Positions 26,729 to 35,607 of a stretch of DNA of 64,000 bases are shown here, piece by piece. Position 1 is the first letter of the stretch. Each line of letters opens with the position of its first letter. The DNA lies in assembly GCF_024704725.1 (NCBI RefSeq), contig NZ_JALIQS010000003.1:1-64000 (forward strand). The letters are read 5' to 3'. Position numbers and translations under genes: made by a program. The notes beneath the pieces were generated by a model. That model was not told the origin of the DNA, ran no database searches, and was given only the letters and a program-made list of their open reading frames with translations. This stretch comes from Shinella sp. CPCC 101442 (GTDB lineage Bacteria; Pseudomonadota; Alphaproteobacteria; Rhizobiales; Rhizobiaceae).

Positions 26729-27628
26729 ATGGCAAGGGCGGGGCGGTCAATCGCGACGATAGAGGCTTTCCGCGACAGCATGGCGAAGGATACGCGCAAC
26801 AGGCAGAAACCCTCCCTCGCCCGCAAGGCGGGCGGGGCGTCGCGTGGGCCTGCCGGCGTCAGGCCTCGCCCGGCCGCCAAACCGAAAACCGCGCCAGAGG
26901 GCAAGCGCGTCACCCTGTCGCGCGCACTCTCCAAACTGGGTTTCTGCTCGCGCACGCAAGCCGAGACGCTGATCGCAGAAGGTCGCGTCGCGCTTTCCGG
27001 CCGCACCGTCACCGATCCCGAAACCTGGATCGATCTCACCGAAGCCCTCATCACCGTCGACAGCAAACGCGTCGTCGCCGAAGCCCGCCTCTATCTGATG
27101 CTGAACAAGCCGCGCGGCCTCGTCACCACAAGGCACGACCCCGAGGGCCGGCCAACGGTGTTCGATTGCCTCGTGGATCATGCCGACGCCCATCTTTCCC
27201 CCGTCGGCCGTCTCGACAAGGCGAGCGAAGGCCTGCTGCTCTTCACCAACGACACGCAATTCGCCAACGCTCTGCTCGACCCCGCGACCCATGTCGCAAA
27301 AACCTACCACGTTCAGCTGGACCGCATCGCCGACGACGCCGTCCTCGCAGCACTCGAAGCCGGCGTGCATCACGACGGCGAATTTCTGCGGGCAAAGGCC
27401 GTGCGCAGGCTGCGCGAGGGCGAGAAAAACTCCTGGCTTGAAATCACCCTCGATGAGGGCCGCAACCGCCAGATCCGCCGCATGCTGGAAGCGCTCGGCA
27501 TCGAATGCCTGCGTCTCCTGCGCATCTCCATTGGCAATTTGGAACTCGGCACGCTGGAAAAAGGCGCCATGCGCGCCCTCACCGAGGCAGAGATGAAGGA
27601 TCTGCGCCGTCTCATCCGCCGCAGCTAG
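26729..27628 (+). CDS. rRNA pseudouridine synthase, RsuA/RluB/E/F family
   Basis: It isomerises a uridine in rRNA. The protein has 299 residues: a basic, Pro/Ala-rich N-terminus (1-55), an S4 RNA-binding domain (LSRALSKLGFCSRTQAETLIAEGRV), and the catalytic domain with the family signature GRLDKASEGLLLFTND (Asp is the nucleophile) and DEGRNRQIRRMLEALG. The start is uncertain: ATG 26729 (MARAG) or ATG 26780 (MAKDTRN); neither has a strong ribosome-binding site. Which uridine it modifies cannot be said. Confidence 0.93.
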   Translation: MARAGRSIATIEAFRDSMAKDTRNRQKPSLARKAGGASRGPAGVRPRPAAKPKTAPEGKRVTLSRALSKLGFCSRTQAETLIAEGRVALSGRTVTDPETWIDLTEALITVDSKRVVAEARLYLMLNKPRGLVTTRHDPEGRPTVFDCLVDHADAHLSPVGRLDKASEGLLLFTNDTQFANALLDPATHVAKTYHVQLDRIADDAVLAALEAGVHHDGEFLRAKAVRRLREGEKNSWLEITLDEGRNRQIRRMLEALGIECLRLLRISIGNLELGTLEKGAMRALTEAEMKDLRRLIRRS

Positions 27629-27639
27629 CGGAAGGTGAC

Positions 27640-28182
27640 CTCGAGATTCTGCCGGTCGCGCTGTTGCTGACGATGATGCCAGCGCTGGCCACACCAAGGC
27701 TTTTCAAGGTACAATCGATCGTCTAGCGGTGATCTTGAAACCGATGTTGCCGGCCTTGAGGACACGGCGTCGTGCGCTTGTGCCATCGGCGGCCTGCATG
27801 GAGGCTATCGACAGACTCGGTCTGCATCGAAGCGGACATGATCAGGACCGGCGCTAGCCGGGTGCGCGACGAATCGCGAATCCTTCATTGCGCCCTGCAC
27901 CATCATCGGCTGCTCTTCGGCGAGCACATATCGACAGAAGATATGCTCCCGACACTTCCTCGGCGGAAAGCCCCGAGCAGGCATGATGCCAGTGCCGATG
28001 GCCGTCGATCAGCGAAACGAGGTCGATTTCGACAGTGAAAACCCGCTGGATTGGCCGGACGGTGCGGTCAAACCCCTCATCGCGAGAACTCATAGAAGAT
28101 TGAGATTGTCGAACGCGGCAAGGCGATCCCGCTCACGCTTGATGGCGTCTACCGACGGCTTGCCGAATGTTCCGGCGTTCAT
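27640..28182 (-). pseudogene. Frameshifted GAF-domain protein with PilZ-like remnant
   Basis: From ATG 28182 (strong GGGGAGGAG upstream) the minus strand reads 30 residues ending RDRLAAFDNLNLL, stops at 28090, continues in another frame from 28093 (RVFTVEIDLVSLIDGHRHWHHACSGL), and shifts again near 27930 to FCRYVLAEEQPMMVQGAMKDSRFVAH. Joined, these give a GAF domain of the type with (V/I)SLID-RQW-FC motifs. Further on, 27775-27640 holds a broken PilZ-like segment (RRRVLKAGNIGFK, then after a shift IDCTLKSLGVASAGIIVSN). At least three frame disruptions make it a dead gene, or two adjacent dead genes. The region is often read as empty intergenic DNA. Confidence 0.72.
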
Positions 28183-28408
28183 GCTCGAACTCCTCCCCAC
28201 CGTGCCGAGCCTGCCGCTGGACAAAACCGGCATGTCTTTTTGAACATGATGCTGCCTTGCCGGCAGCGGCCACAAGCAGCAACAGCAGCCGGCGTGTTCT
28301 CCGCCGAAGAGAGCGGCGGCAGAATGCCGACAAAACCGTCGAGAGTTCGCTTGACCCTCAAGCCGCTAGAGGAAGTAGCGTCGGGCATGATCGATACGGA
28401 GACCGAAC

Positions 28409-28981
28409 ATGCCCCTCCTTTCCGCCGCCATCATGGGATTCTACCTTGCGGCCTTCCTTGTTCTCACTGCCCGGTCCGCCCGTGCCGCCGGACGCCCCGT
28501 CTGGCTGTCTGCGCTGGACCAGCGGCAAGGGCTGCCGGCTATTCTGTTTCGCGCCTCCTTTGCCGGCGGCTTGCTGTATCCGCTGATGCTGGCAGCCGGG
28601 ATCGAACCCTTCCGGGAAGCGTTCCCCGTTGCAAGCGAGGTGCGGGTCGCCGGCCTTGCGATAGCGTTTTCCGGCGCGCTTTTCGCTATCCATGCCCAGC
28701 ACTATATGGGCGCTTCCTGGCGGATCGGCTCGGTGGAAGGGCATTCCGGCGCCATTGTCGATACCGGACCGTTCGGACTTTCCCGCAATCCGGTCTTCGT
28801 CGGGCAGGTCGTCCTGTTTGTCGGCTTCATCCTCGCGCGGCCGGATGTGGTGCAGGTCGCTCTTGCAGCATCGGTCGTGCTGGCAGTCTGGCTTCAGGTC
28901 CGTACCGAGGAAAGGGTTTTGGTGCACGATCTCGGCGCGCCCTACGAAGATTATCGGAGGCGGGTGCGGCGATGGTTGTGA
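28409..28981 (+). CDS. Isoprenylcysteine-carboxyl-methyltransferase-like membrane protein
   Basis: A 190-residue integral membrane protein with about five helices and the C-terminal ICMT/PEMT-type pattern SRNPVFVGQVVLFVGF followed by RTEERVLVHDLGAPYEDYRRRVRRW. In this superfamily the C-terminal part binds SAM; bacterial members have unknown substrates. GGAG lies about 8 bases before the ATG. A second relative with the same pattern is at 44663-45136. Confidence 0.82.
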   Translation: MPLLSAAIMGFYLAAFLVLTARSARAAGRPVWLSALDQRQGLPAILFRASFAGGLLYPLMLAAGIEPFREAFPVASEVRVAGLAIAFSGALFAIHAQHYMGASWRIGSVEGHSGAIVDTGPFGLSRNPVFVGQVVLFVGFILARPDVVQVALAASVVLAVWLQVRTEERVLVHDLGAPYEDYRRRVRRWL

Positions 28982-28983
28982 GG

Positions 28984-29511
28984 TCAACCCAGTATCTTCG
29001 CAAGGCCATTGACGGTGTTGGCGTTGCGCAGCGTGCCGATGCCGAGTTTTTTTGTCGTCAGATGCGATAGCAGCTTCGTCTCGCTCGGTTTACCGCTGAA
29101 ATCGACCCAAAGGTCGCCATCGACGATATCGAGCTTGATATCAGGCGTGGTCAGCGCTTCCAGCTTTTGCAGGATCTCCCGGCCAAGCGGCTTTCGCATG
29201 ACGCGGATGCCGACACTCTGCCCGTCACCCCGGGGAAACGGATTTCGCGCGGCGACGCGTTTCCACGCCTCCGCCGTGCGCAGGAGGATATCGACATGTT
29301 TGCCGAAGCGGTCACGAAACGCCGCCTCCAGCCGCCCTTCGATCTCGGAAAGCGGCGCCTCCCCGGCCTCGAAGATCAGGTTGCCGGTGGCGACAAGGGT
29401 GCGCGGTTCGCGAAAACCAAGCTCTTCGGCCATGGCGCGCAGGTCGGCCATGAGCAGACGTCTCCCAGGGCCAAGCACGATGGAATGCAGGAGCGCGACA
29501 TAGGTCGTCAC
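28984..29511 (-). CDS. DUF1697 domain protein
   Basis: A 175-residue cytosolic protein that matches the DUF1697 pattern: YVALLHSIVLGPGRRLLMADLRAM at the N-terminus and LVATGNLIFEAG. The family has no established function. It probably starts with GTG at 29511, 3 bp after the yidD stop, and forms the end of a three-gene operon with the scaffold protein and yidD. Convergent with the ICMT-like gene, 2 bp apart. Confidence 0.86.
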   Translation of the reverse strand: MTTYVALLHSIVLGPGRRLLMADLRAMAEELGFREPRTLVATGNLIFEAGEAPLSEIEGRLEAAFRDRFGKHVDILLRTAEAWKRVAARNPFPRGDGQSVGIRVMRKPLGREILQKLEALTTPDIKLDIVDGDLWVDFSGKPSETKLLSHLTTKKLGIGTLRNANTVNGLAKILG

Positions 29512-29514
29512 GGC

Positions 29515-29892
29515 TCAGCCTTTTTCAGCGCGCGAAACGCGCCACAGCCGCCACGGAGCCCATCGGGAAAACCGGCTCTCCAGCATCTCGGGTACGGGAT
29601 CGAAACCATGGGTGCCGCCTGGCCCGCAGCGCACGACGCGAAACAGCGTCATGAAACCGCCTCGCCACAGCCCATGCCGGGCGACGGCCTCGTAGCCGTA
29701 CTCCGAGCAGGTCGGCAGATGACGGCAGGAATTGCCGATGAAGCCGGACAGCGTCAGTTGGTAGAATCGGATGAAACCCATGCCAAGGAGCCGCCCCGGC
29801 GTCTTGCGGAACGGCCCGCGCCAATTGCGGCCCTTGTAGGCGAGGCGCGAAGCATCATGCCGGCATTCCGGGGCATTGCACATGCCCCTCAC
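29515..29892 (-). CDS. yidD: Membrane protein insertion efficiency factor YidD
   Basis: A 125-residue small protein of the YidD family: FIRFYQLTLSGFIGNSCRHL, then PTCSEYGYEAVARHGLWRGG and the CGPGGTHGFDPVP end, all diagnostic. YidD helps YidC-dependent insertion into the inner membrane. Members are usually 70-120 residues, so this has an N-terminal extension (MRGMCNAPECRHD). Its ATG overlaps the stop of the upstream scaffold gene by 4 bp. Confidence 0.95.
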   Translation of the reverse strand: MRGMCNAPECRHDASRLAYKGRNWRGPFRKTPGRLLGMGFIRFYQLTLSGFIGNSCRHLPTCSEYGYEAVARHGLWRGGFMTLFRVVRCGPGGTHGFDPVPEMLESRFSRWAPWRLWRVSRAEKG

Positions 29893-30335
29893 CCGGTCGT
29901 TTCAAGCCGCTTCGCCTCGATCTGGCCTATGGCATCCACCACGGCATCGAAGGTCAGCATGGTGGAGGCGTGGCGGGCCTTGTAGTCCTTGACGGGTTTG
30001 AGGAAGCGCATGTCCTCGAAACGGCCGCCCGGCCCCTCGCCGTCGGCCTTCAGCATGGCGAGCATATCTTCCCGCGCCTGGCGGATTTCCGAGACCGTAG
30101 CGCCAATCACATGGCGCGCCATGACCGAAGACGACGCCTGGCCAAGCGCGCAGGCCTTCACCTCATGGGCGAAGTCGCTGACCCTATCGCCATCGAGCTT
30201 CAGATACACCTTCACGCGCGAACCGCAGAGCTTGGAATGGGCGCCAGCCTCCGCATCCGCATCCGGCAGCGTGCCGATCCGGGGGATGTTGCCGGCGAAT
30301 TCCAAAATGCGGCTGTTATAGATATCGTCCATCAT
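29889..30335 (-). CDS. Iron-sulfur cluster scaffold-like protein (IscU/NifU N-terminal type)
   Basis: A 148-residue cytosolic protein: YNSRILEFAGNIPRIG at the N-terminus, SKLCGSRVKVYLKLDGDRV with the first Cys ligand, and KACALGQASSSVMA with the second; the third position carries no Cys, as KDYKARHASTML has His instead. So it is a divergent scaffold, similar to the IscU-like proteins often found next to yidD or hisI-folE in alphaproteobacteria. It is divergent from folE, with 344 bp between starts. Confidence 0.85.
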   Translation of the reverse strand: MMDDIYNSRILEFAGNIPRIGTLPDADAEAGAHSKLCGSRVKVYLKLDGDRVSDFAHEVKACALGQASSSVMARHVIGATVSEIRQAREDMLAMLKADGEGPGGRFEDMRFLKPVKDYKARHASTMLTFDAVVDAIGQIEAKRLETTG

Positions 30336-30599
30336 GGCCCTGTTTTCCGCGCTTTTTGCGGAATCTTCAATGATCCGAGCAGATTATTCCGGTCACGTCG
30401 GGAAAAAAGCACGGCGTGTCGCCTCCCGCCTCTTTCGCACTTGGTGATCGATACTATATGATAACTCGTATTGGGGTGAGCGTTTTGCAAGAAGCGGACA
30501 AGCGGAAGGCAGACATCACCTGTTGTTTGGGAAACCGTGCCGGACGGTCAGCGCACTGTTAAGCGAAGACCAGAAAGCCCCGGAGCCCGCCGACGGAAC

Positions 30600-30669
30600 C
30601 CAAGCCTGCAGGGTTAGGCGAATGGCCAGTGGCGAGTCCGATAAACACGTCAGGTAACCTGCAGAAAGG
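30600..30669 (+). promoter_or_regulatory. Candidate THF-II (folE-type) riboswitch
   Basis: In the folE leader, 30606-30615 pairs with 30656-30664 (CTGCAGG-TT with AACCTGCAG, nine pairs and one bulged G). The enclosed 40 bases hold GGCGAATGGCC and GAGTCCGATAAACACG, non-random blocks with a small GCC/GGC hairpin. The closing stem lies directly before AAAGG, the probable ribosome-binding site of folE, so closing it could mask translation. A second class of tetrahydrofolate riboswitch is known upstream of folE in alphaproteobacteria; I cannot check the consensus here, so the class is inferred from position and structure. Confidence 0.55.
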
Positions 30670-30679
30670 TCATGGGTCC

Positions 30680-31291
30680 ATGGACGCCATAGTCACCAAT
30701 TTTCCGCGTATCGACGACCAGTCGGACCGCCCTTCGCAGAAGGAAGCCGAGGACGCCGTTCGCGTGCTGCTGCGCTGGGCGGGCGATGACCCGCAGCGCG
30801 AAGGCCTGCTCGATACGCCGAAGCGCGTCGCAAAGGCCTATCGTGAACTGTTCTCCGGTTATGACCTCGCCGCGGAGGATGTGCTCGGCCGCACCTTCGA
30901 GGAAGTCGCCGGCTATGACGACATGGTGCTGGTAAAGGACATTCCGTTCTTCTCGCATTGCGAACACCATATGGTGCCGATCATCGGCAAGGCGCATGTC
31001 GCCTATCTGCCGAACGGCCGCGTTCTCGGCCTCTCCAAGATCGCCCGCGTTGTTGAAATCTTCGGCCGTCGCCTGCAGACGCAGGAAACCATGACGGCGC
31101 AGATCGCGAAATCGATCGACGAGACGCTGAACCCACGCGGCGTGGCCGTGATGATCGAGGCCGAGCATATGTGCATGGCGATGCGCGGCATCCAGAAACA
31201 GGGCTCGACAACGCTCACCACCACCTTTACCGGTGCCTTCAAGACCGAACCGACCGAGCAGGTCCGGTTCATGACAATGATCCGGAGCTAG
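30680..31291 (+). CDS. folE: GTP cyclohydrolase I
   Basis: It converts GTP to dihydroneopterin triphosphate, the first step of tetrahydrofolate (and queuosine) synthesis. The protein has 203 residues: [17 protein letters not shown], the zinc/active-site part [22 protein letters not shown] (Cys and His ligands), and [18 protein letters not shown] with the third ligand Cys. I use ATG 30680 (MDAIVTNF); the open frame to 30629 runs through the structured leader. Followed by hisI, 34 bp downstream. Confidence 0.97.
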   Translation: MDAIVTNFPRIDDQSDRPSQKEAEDAVRVLLRWAGDDPQREGLLDTPKRVAKAYRELFSGYDLAAEDVLGRTFEEVAGYDDMVLVKDIPFFSHCEHHMVPIIGKAHVAYLPNGRVLGLSKIARVVEIFGRRLQTQETMTAQIAKSIDETLNPRGVAVMIEAEHMCMAMRGIQKQGSTTLTTTFTGAFKTEPTEQVRFMTMIRS

Positions 31292-31325
31292 GCGAAAACG
31301 GCTCCGCAGGACGGAGCCGACCGCC

Positions 31326-31778
31326 ATGACGATCACCTTCGACGCCCCTTCCAAGGACAAGGCCGAACTCGAAACGGGTCCGGCCTTCACACCGCGTTTC
31401 GACGAGCACGGTCTCGTCACGGCCGTGGTGACGGATGCGAAGGATGGCGAGTTGCTGATGGTCGCGCACATGAATGCCGAATCGCTGGCGCTGACCATAG
31501 AGACCGGCATCGCTCACTATTGGAGCCGTTCGCGCAAAGCGCTCTGGAAGAAGGGCGAAACCTCCGGCAACCTTCAGACCGTCGTGGAACTCCGAACCGA
31601 CTGCGACCAGGATGCGGTCTGGCTGAAGGTTTCCGTCGCCGGCCATGATGCGACCTGCCACACGGGTCGTCGCTCCTGCTTCTACCGCACGGTTTCAAAC
31701 GGATCGGACGGTGCGGTGCTGACAATGGCGGGGGGTGAACCGCAGTTCGATCCTTCAGCCGTCTACAGCAAAAATTAA
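31326..31778 (+). CDS. hisI: Phosphoribosyl-AMP cyclohydrolase
   Basis: It opens the adenine ring of PR-AMP in step 3 of histidine synthesis. The 150-residue protein has [20 protein letters not shown], the metal-binding [11 protein letters not shown], and [11 protein letters not shown] with the catalytic Cys pair. It is monofunctional, without a HisE domain. Co-transcription with folE is likely, as both enzymes hydrolyse an imidazole-type purine ring. Confidence 0.97.
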   Translation: MTITFDAPSKDKAELETGPAFTPRFDEHGLVTAVVTDAKDGELLMVAHMNAESLALTIETGIAHYWSRSRKALWKKGETSGNLQTVVELRTDCDQDAVWLKVSVAGHDATCHTGRRSCFYRTVSNGSDGAVLTMAGGEPQFDPSAVYSKN

Positions 31779-32142
31779 GCATCTGCATAGTTTCTGGCCC
31801 GTTCCGGGACGGATTCACCCTTTGGCAACCGGTTCGGACGCCTAATCCATCCCATGGCGGCTGCTATCCCCGCCATGCGGATCAGGACATGGAACACCAT
31901 CGCTCGTATGCGTCACGACCGGTTTCCAGGACCACCTCGAAAGGGGTGACGATCCCGCGGGCAAGCGCCCTCCTCCAGCCTCGACCGGACGCACTCGGCG
32001 GAGCTTTCAGGCTCTCTTCGCGCCTCCAAGTTCCCCACGTCACAGACTGCATATACCCTGTCACTTATTGTGTTCCCGAGGACGCCGAGGCACTGGAACC
32101 GATTGCCTCGCCGCGAATTCCTTTTGGGTACGGAGGTCCGGC
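31779..32142. other. Intergenic region between hisI and the patatin gene
   Basis: 364 bp. A minus-strand frame of up to 60 codons (31882-32064, GTG or internal ATG start) has a coding-like look but no recognised family and a weak ribosome-binding site, so I leave it open. Near 32050 there is an AT-rich stretch (GCATATACCCTGTCACTTATTG) that could hold the patatin promoter. I see no RNA gene or strong terminator. Confidence 0.4.
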
Positions 32143-33105
32143 ATGTTGAACTGGAGTTTTAATCGTAGTCTCGTAACGGCGGATGCTTCAGATCCGGGCG
32201 GCCCTTCAATGAACGATATGTCCCACATCCCTGTGCCGGCCCCGCCGCGCAAATCCAAGATCGCGCTTGCCCTCGGCGGCGGCGCTGCCCGTGGCTGGGC
32301 CCATATCGGGGTGCTGCGGGCGCTGGAAGAGGAAGGCATCGAGATCGGCATGATCGCGGGCACCTCGATCGGCGCCCTCGTCGGCGGCTGTTATCTCGCC
32401 GGTAAGCTGGATGAGCTGGAGGCGTTTGCCCGCTCGCTCACCATGCGGCGCATCGCGAGCCTGCTCGATTTCACCATTCGTGGCTCCGGTCTTTTCGGCG
32501 GCATGCGGTTGACGCGGCGCATGCAGGAACATCTGGAGCACCTCTCGATCGAGGATCTCGACCGCCCGTTCGTCGCCGTCGCGACGGAAGTCAACAGCGG
32601 TCACGAGGTCTGGATCAACAGCGGTTCGCTGATCACGGCGCTGCGCGCCTCCTATGCCCTGCCGGGCATTTTCGAGCCGATCAAGTGCAACAACCGCACG
32701 CTGGTCGATGGCGCCTTGGTCAACCCCGTGCCCGTCTCGGTCTGCCGGGCCCATGAAGAGCCGCTGGTCGTCGCCGTCAACCTCAACTATGATCTCTACG
32801 GCCGCTCCGCCGTCATCAAGCACAGCGCGAGCCCCCAGAAAATCGACGAGAACAGGCAGGAAGACAGCGCCGCGCGCCTGGGCCTCACCGGCGTCATGGT
32901 GCAGTCCTTCAACATCATTCAGGATCGTATTTCCCGCGCCCGCCTTGCCGGCGATCCGCCGGATCTCGCGCTGCACCCGAAGTTGTCGGATATCGGCCTG
33001 TCGGAGTTCCACCGCGCAGGCGAATCCATCGATCGCGGCTATCTCGAGGCGAAGGCTCGGATTTTCGAGATCAAGCGCATGCAGGAAGTGGTGATGGCGC
33101 GCTGA
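32143..33105 (+). CDS. Patatin-like phospholipase, RssA/YlbK type
   Basis: A 320-residue serine lipid hydrolase with a Ser-Asp dyad. It shows the oxyanion loop LALGGGAARGWAHIGVL, the nucleophile elbow GTSIGALVGG, and the catalytic Asp in LVDGALVNPVP. The start at ATG 32143 is supported by GGAGG six bases upstream and gives an N-terminal extension of about 40 residues before the domain. The substrate is unknown; there is no signal peptide, so it acts in the cytosol or at the inner membrane face. Confidence 0.92.
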   Translation: MLNWSFNRSLVTADASDPGGPSMNDMSHIPVPAPPRKSKIALALGGGAARGWAHIGVLRALEEEGIEIGMIAGTSIGALVGGCYLAGKLDELEAFARSLTMRRIASLLDFTIRGSGLFGGMRLTRRMQEHLEHLSIEDLDRPFVAVATEVNSGHEVWINSGSLITALRASYALPGIFEPIKCNNRTLVDGALVNPVPVSVCRAHEEPLVVAVNLNYDLYGRSAVIKHSASPQKIDENRQEDSAARLGLTGVMVQSFNIIQDRISRARLAGDPPDLALHPKLSDIGLSEFHRAGESIDRGYLEAKARIFEIKRMQEVVMAR

Positions 33106-33180
33106 GATCAACGCGCATCTGGAAACTCGGCGGGCGGGACGATGGAGATCGTTCCGCCCGAAACCGTTCCAGTGGCAGCA

Positions 33181-33609
33181 CTAGCTGGCAATATAGGCCT
33201 TGATGGCTTCAGCTTCGTGCTTGATCGCGCGAATGTGGGATTTCACCACGTCGCCGATCGAGATAATGCCGACAAGCCGCCCGTCCTTTTCCACCGGGAT
33301 GTGACGAGCACGAAGCGTACTCATCATTTCCATGAGCTGTTCAACGGTTTCCGTCTCGCTGCAGCGATGGACATTGCCCCACATGATGGAGGAAATGGGT
33401 TTGTCCAGGCATTCTGCCCCGTTACGGGCAATGGCCGCCACGATATCGCGCTCGGTCAAAATGCCGGCAATACGGTCATTTCGATCGACGATGACAATCG
33501 CGCCGATGTGGTTTTCATGGAGATAGACGGCAGCCTGTCTTACCGTGAGCTGCGGGCCGCCGGTTACGACGTTGCGGCCTTTTTCGTCCAGTATCGTCTT
33601 TACATACAT
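33181..33609 (-). CDS. Stand-alone CBS-domain pair protein
   Basis: A 142-residue protein made of two CBS motifs (about 15-70: AAVYLHENHIGAIVIVDRNDRIAGILTERDIV; about 85-135: EQLMEMMSTLRARHIPVEKDGRLVGIISIGDVV). Such pairs bind adenine nucleotides and act as energy sensors on partner proteins. No partner is evident here. Convergent with the patatin gene. Confidence 0.92.
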   Translation of the reverse strand: MYVKTILDEKGRNVVTGGPQLTVRQAAVYLHENHIGAIVIVDRNDRIAGILTERDIVAAIARNGAECLDKPISSIMWGNVHRCSETETVEQLMEMMSTLRARHIPVEKDGRLVGIISIGDVVKSHIRAIKHEAEAIKAYIAS

Positions 33610-33790
33610 GCGTACCTCCCGTGTGCATCATGACGCAGAGAGGCGGGACACCCGCGCAGGGATGCCCTGCCTGTACCAGAAACATCCTTTCCTCCTTGGA
33701 TGTTCCTTGTCCCGGTGTGCATGTGCGAACCGGAACAAGGACATGGTGCGCTACGACAGAGGCGATTGCAAGACCGCTAATGGACTATCG

Positions 33791-34531
33791 TTAATCCCGG
33801 CGGGCCTCGGTCGTTGCAACGTCGAACAGCGGGAAAAAAAGGAAACCGAACAGGAAGCCGCCGATATGCGCCTCCCAGGCCACCGCCCCACCGGCCACGG
33901 AGCCGAAAATCTGGCCGAAGCCGATCAGGAAGTTGGTGAGAAACCAGATGCCGGAGAAGACGAGCACCGACCGGTTCGACAGCGCCTCGGAGATCGTCAG
34001 TCGCCGGTTGAGATGCGCGAACTGGCGGCTGATGCGGCCGCTCGGCGAGAAGACGAAACGCGCGGCCGCGCCCATCAGGCCGGAAACGACGCCGGAAGCG
34101 CCGACGACGAGAATCATCGCCCCCCAATGCAGCGCAGTGTGAAACGCCACGGCCGCGATGGCGCAAAGGCCCCAGAAGATGAAGAAGCGCGTGAGCCCGA
34201 TACGCCGCACGACAGGCGCACCGAAGGCGACCATCCAGAAGGCGTTGAAGATCAGGTGCTCCCAGCTGCCATGCAGCAGCGAATAGGTAACGGGGCTCCA
34301 CAGCCAGCCCAGATCCTGCTCCGAAAAGGGGATCGTGTAACGCCCGGGAATGAAGGCGAACGTCAGGAGAACCGATTCGTCCGTGACCGAGGACAGCAGA
34401 TAGGTGCGCACGACATGGATGAGCGTCAGCACCACCAGCACGAAGACAAGGCCGCCAGGCAGGTTGAAAGCAGGCTCCCGCTTGTGGACATCCACGCCAT
34501 CACCCCGCATTTCAACGCCGTCACTGCTCAT
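33791..34531 (-). CDS. Rhomboid-family intramembrane serine protease
   Basis: A 246-residue polytopic membrane protein. Catalytic Ser lies in VGASGVVSGLMGA, the catalytic His in EAHIGGFLFGFLFF, and the HLIFNAFWMVAFGAP segment carries the conserved His-Asn pair; about six helices. The loop region between TM4 and TM5 (FSPSGRISRQFAHLNRRLTI) is longer than in minimal rhomboids. Its natural substrates are unknown. Confidence 0.92.
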   Translation of the reverse strand: MSSDGVEMRGDGVDVHKREPAFNLPGGLVFVLVVLTLIHVVRTYLLSSVTDESVLLTFAFIPGRYTIPFSEQDLGWLWSPVTYSLLHGSWEHLIFNAFWMVAFGAPVVRRIGLTRFFIFWGLCAIAAVAFHTALHWGAMILVVGASGVVSGLMGAAARFVFSPSGRISRQFAHLNRRLTISEALSNRSVLVFSGIWFLTNFLIGFGQIFGSVAGGAVAWEAHIGGFLFGFLFFPLFDVATTEARRD

Positions 34532-34813
34532 GGTCGATCCACCAAATTCATAAAATACGAATCGCGCTTATACAGACAAAAGAAAGGCCGTGCAGCTTTC
34601 GCTGACGGCCGGTGCCCCCAATCCCCGGGGCTGAAATCGATGTGCAGTAAACCATTCCCTCGTGGAGGGATGGCGAAATGTTTGGCCAAAATCGCCCGGC
34701 CGCGCAATCGAAACCAATTGTTAACCTTAATATCGAGGTGGCACGAAACTCGCACCGCTCTCCATAGATGCCCGTTTAGCCCGCTTTCGCGTGCCGGAAC
34801 GGTACAGAACCGA

Positions 34814-35470
34814 ATGGATATGAGCATGCAGACGAAAGCCGTGACGGCTCTTTACGATTATTGGACGCGTCAGCGTGGCGATCGCCTTGTTCCGCCGCGC
34901 AGCGCAATCGAGCCCGCCGATATCGCCGCCATCCTTCCCGATGTCTTCATCCTGGAGCACAGCGGACTGCACGATCCACGCTTTCGGCTCGCCGGCACCC
35001 GCTTCTGCGCCCAGTTCGGTCGCGAGCTGAAGAACACTGCCTTCGATGCGCTTTTTGCACCGGACCAGCGCAACCGGATCGCCCGCATCACCGAAAACGT
35101 CATGGCGCACGGTGCGCCCGCCACCATGCAGGTGCAACTCGTCGACGGTACGCTCGAAACGACCGAGGCGGAAATCGTGCTCCTGCCGCTCACCTCGAAG
35201 GGGCGTGCGGCCGATCGCATCATCGGCGCCTTTGCGCCCCTGCCCGGCCAGCGCCAGCCGCTTGCCGCCTTCCGCTACGCCACGCTCGGCTCTCTCTCGG
35301 TGATCGACCCGAGCCGCACGCATGCTGCCGCCGGCAACCGCCCGGCAATCCCCATGCCGGCCTCGATCATGACCATGCGGCCGCCCGCTTTCGGCCAGAC
35401 GGTCAGCCGCGTTCTGCACTTGAGAATATTCGAAGGCGGGCGACAGGCGGAGGATTTGCGCGAGCGCTAG
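34814..35470 (+). CDS. PAS-domain protein (PAS_5 type)
   Basis: A 218-residue soluble protein. DYWTRQRGDRLVPPRSAIEP at the start and FILEHSGLHDPRFRLAGTRFCAQFGREL match the PAS_5 family of alphaproteobacteria, which has a single PAS-like fold and no output domain. There are three in-frame ATGs (34814, 34820, 34826); I give the first. The sensory role and ligand are unknown. A PilZ gene follows on the same strand 138 bp later, so it may be part of a regulatory pair, but this is speculative. Confidence 0.85.
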   Translation: MDMSMQTKAVTALYDYWTRQRGDRLVPPRSAIEPADIAAILPDVFILEHSGLHDPRFRLAGTRFCAQFGRELKNTAFDALFAPDQRNRIARITENVMAHGAPATMQVQLVDGTLETTEAEIVLLPLTSKGRAADRIIGAFAPLPGQRQPLAAFRYATLGSLSVIDPSRTHAAAGNRPAIPMPASIMTMRPPAFGQTVSRVLHLRIFEGGRQAEDLRER

Positions 35471-35607
35471 GCGCCATCACAACTCAAGACACCTAAAAAT
35501 TGCCGTAGCGTGAGGAGCCCATCACTTTTCAAAGCCGCGGCAAACCTTCTGTTAACCGCGAAAGCTTAAGACTTGGAAAGACATAAGATCATCAGGCCCG
35601 CGCGCAC

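Noticed and set aside
27854-28182. Two small minus-strand genes joined by an ATGA overlap
   Set aside because: The two products join into one GAF domain when the frame is shifted, so the overlap is a frameshift in a dead gene, not coupling of two genes.
33545-34813. Long upstream extension of the PAS protein frame
   Set aside because: The extra 420 codons lie antisense to the rhomboid gene and have no domain character; the PAS domain starts just after ATG 34814.
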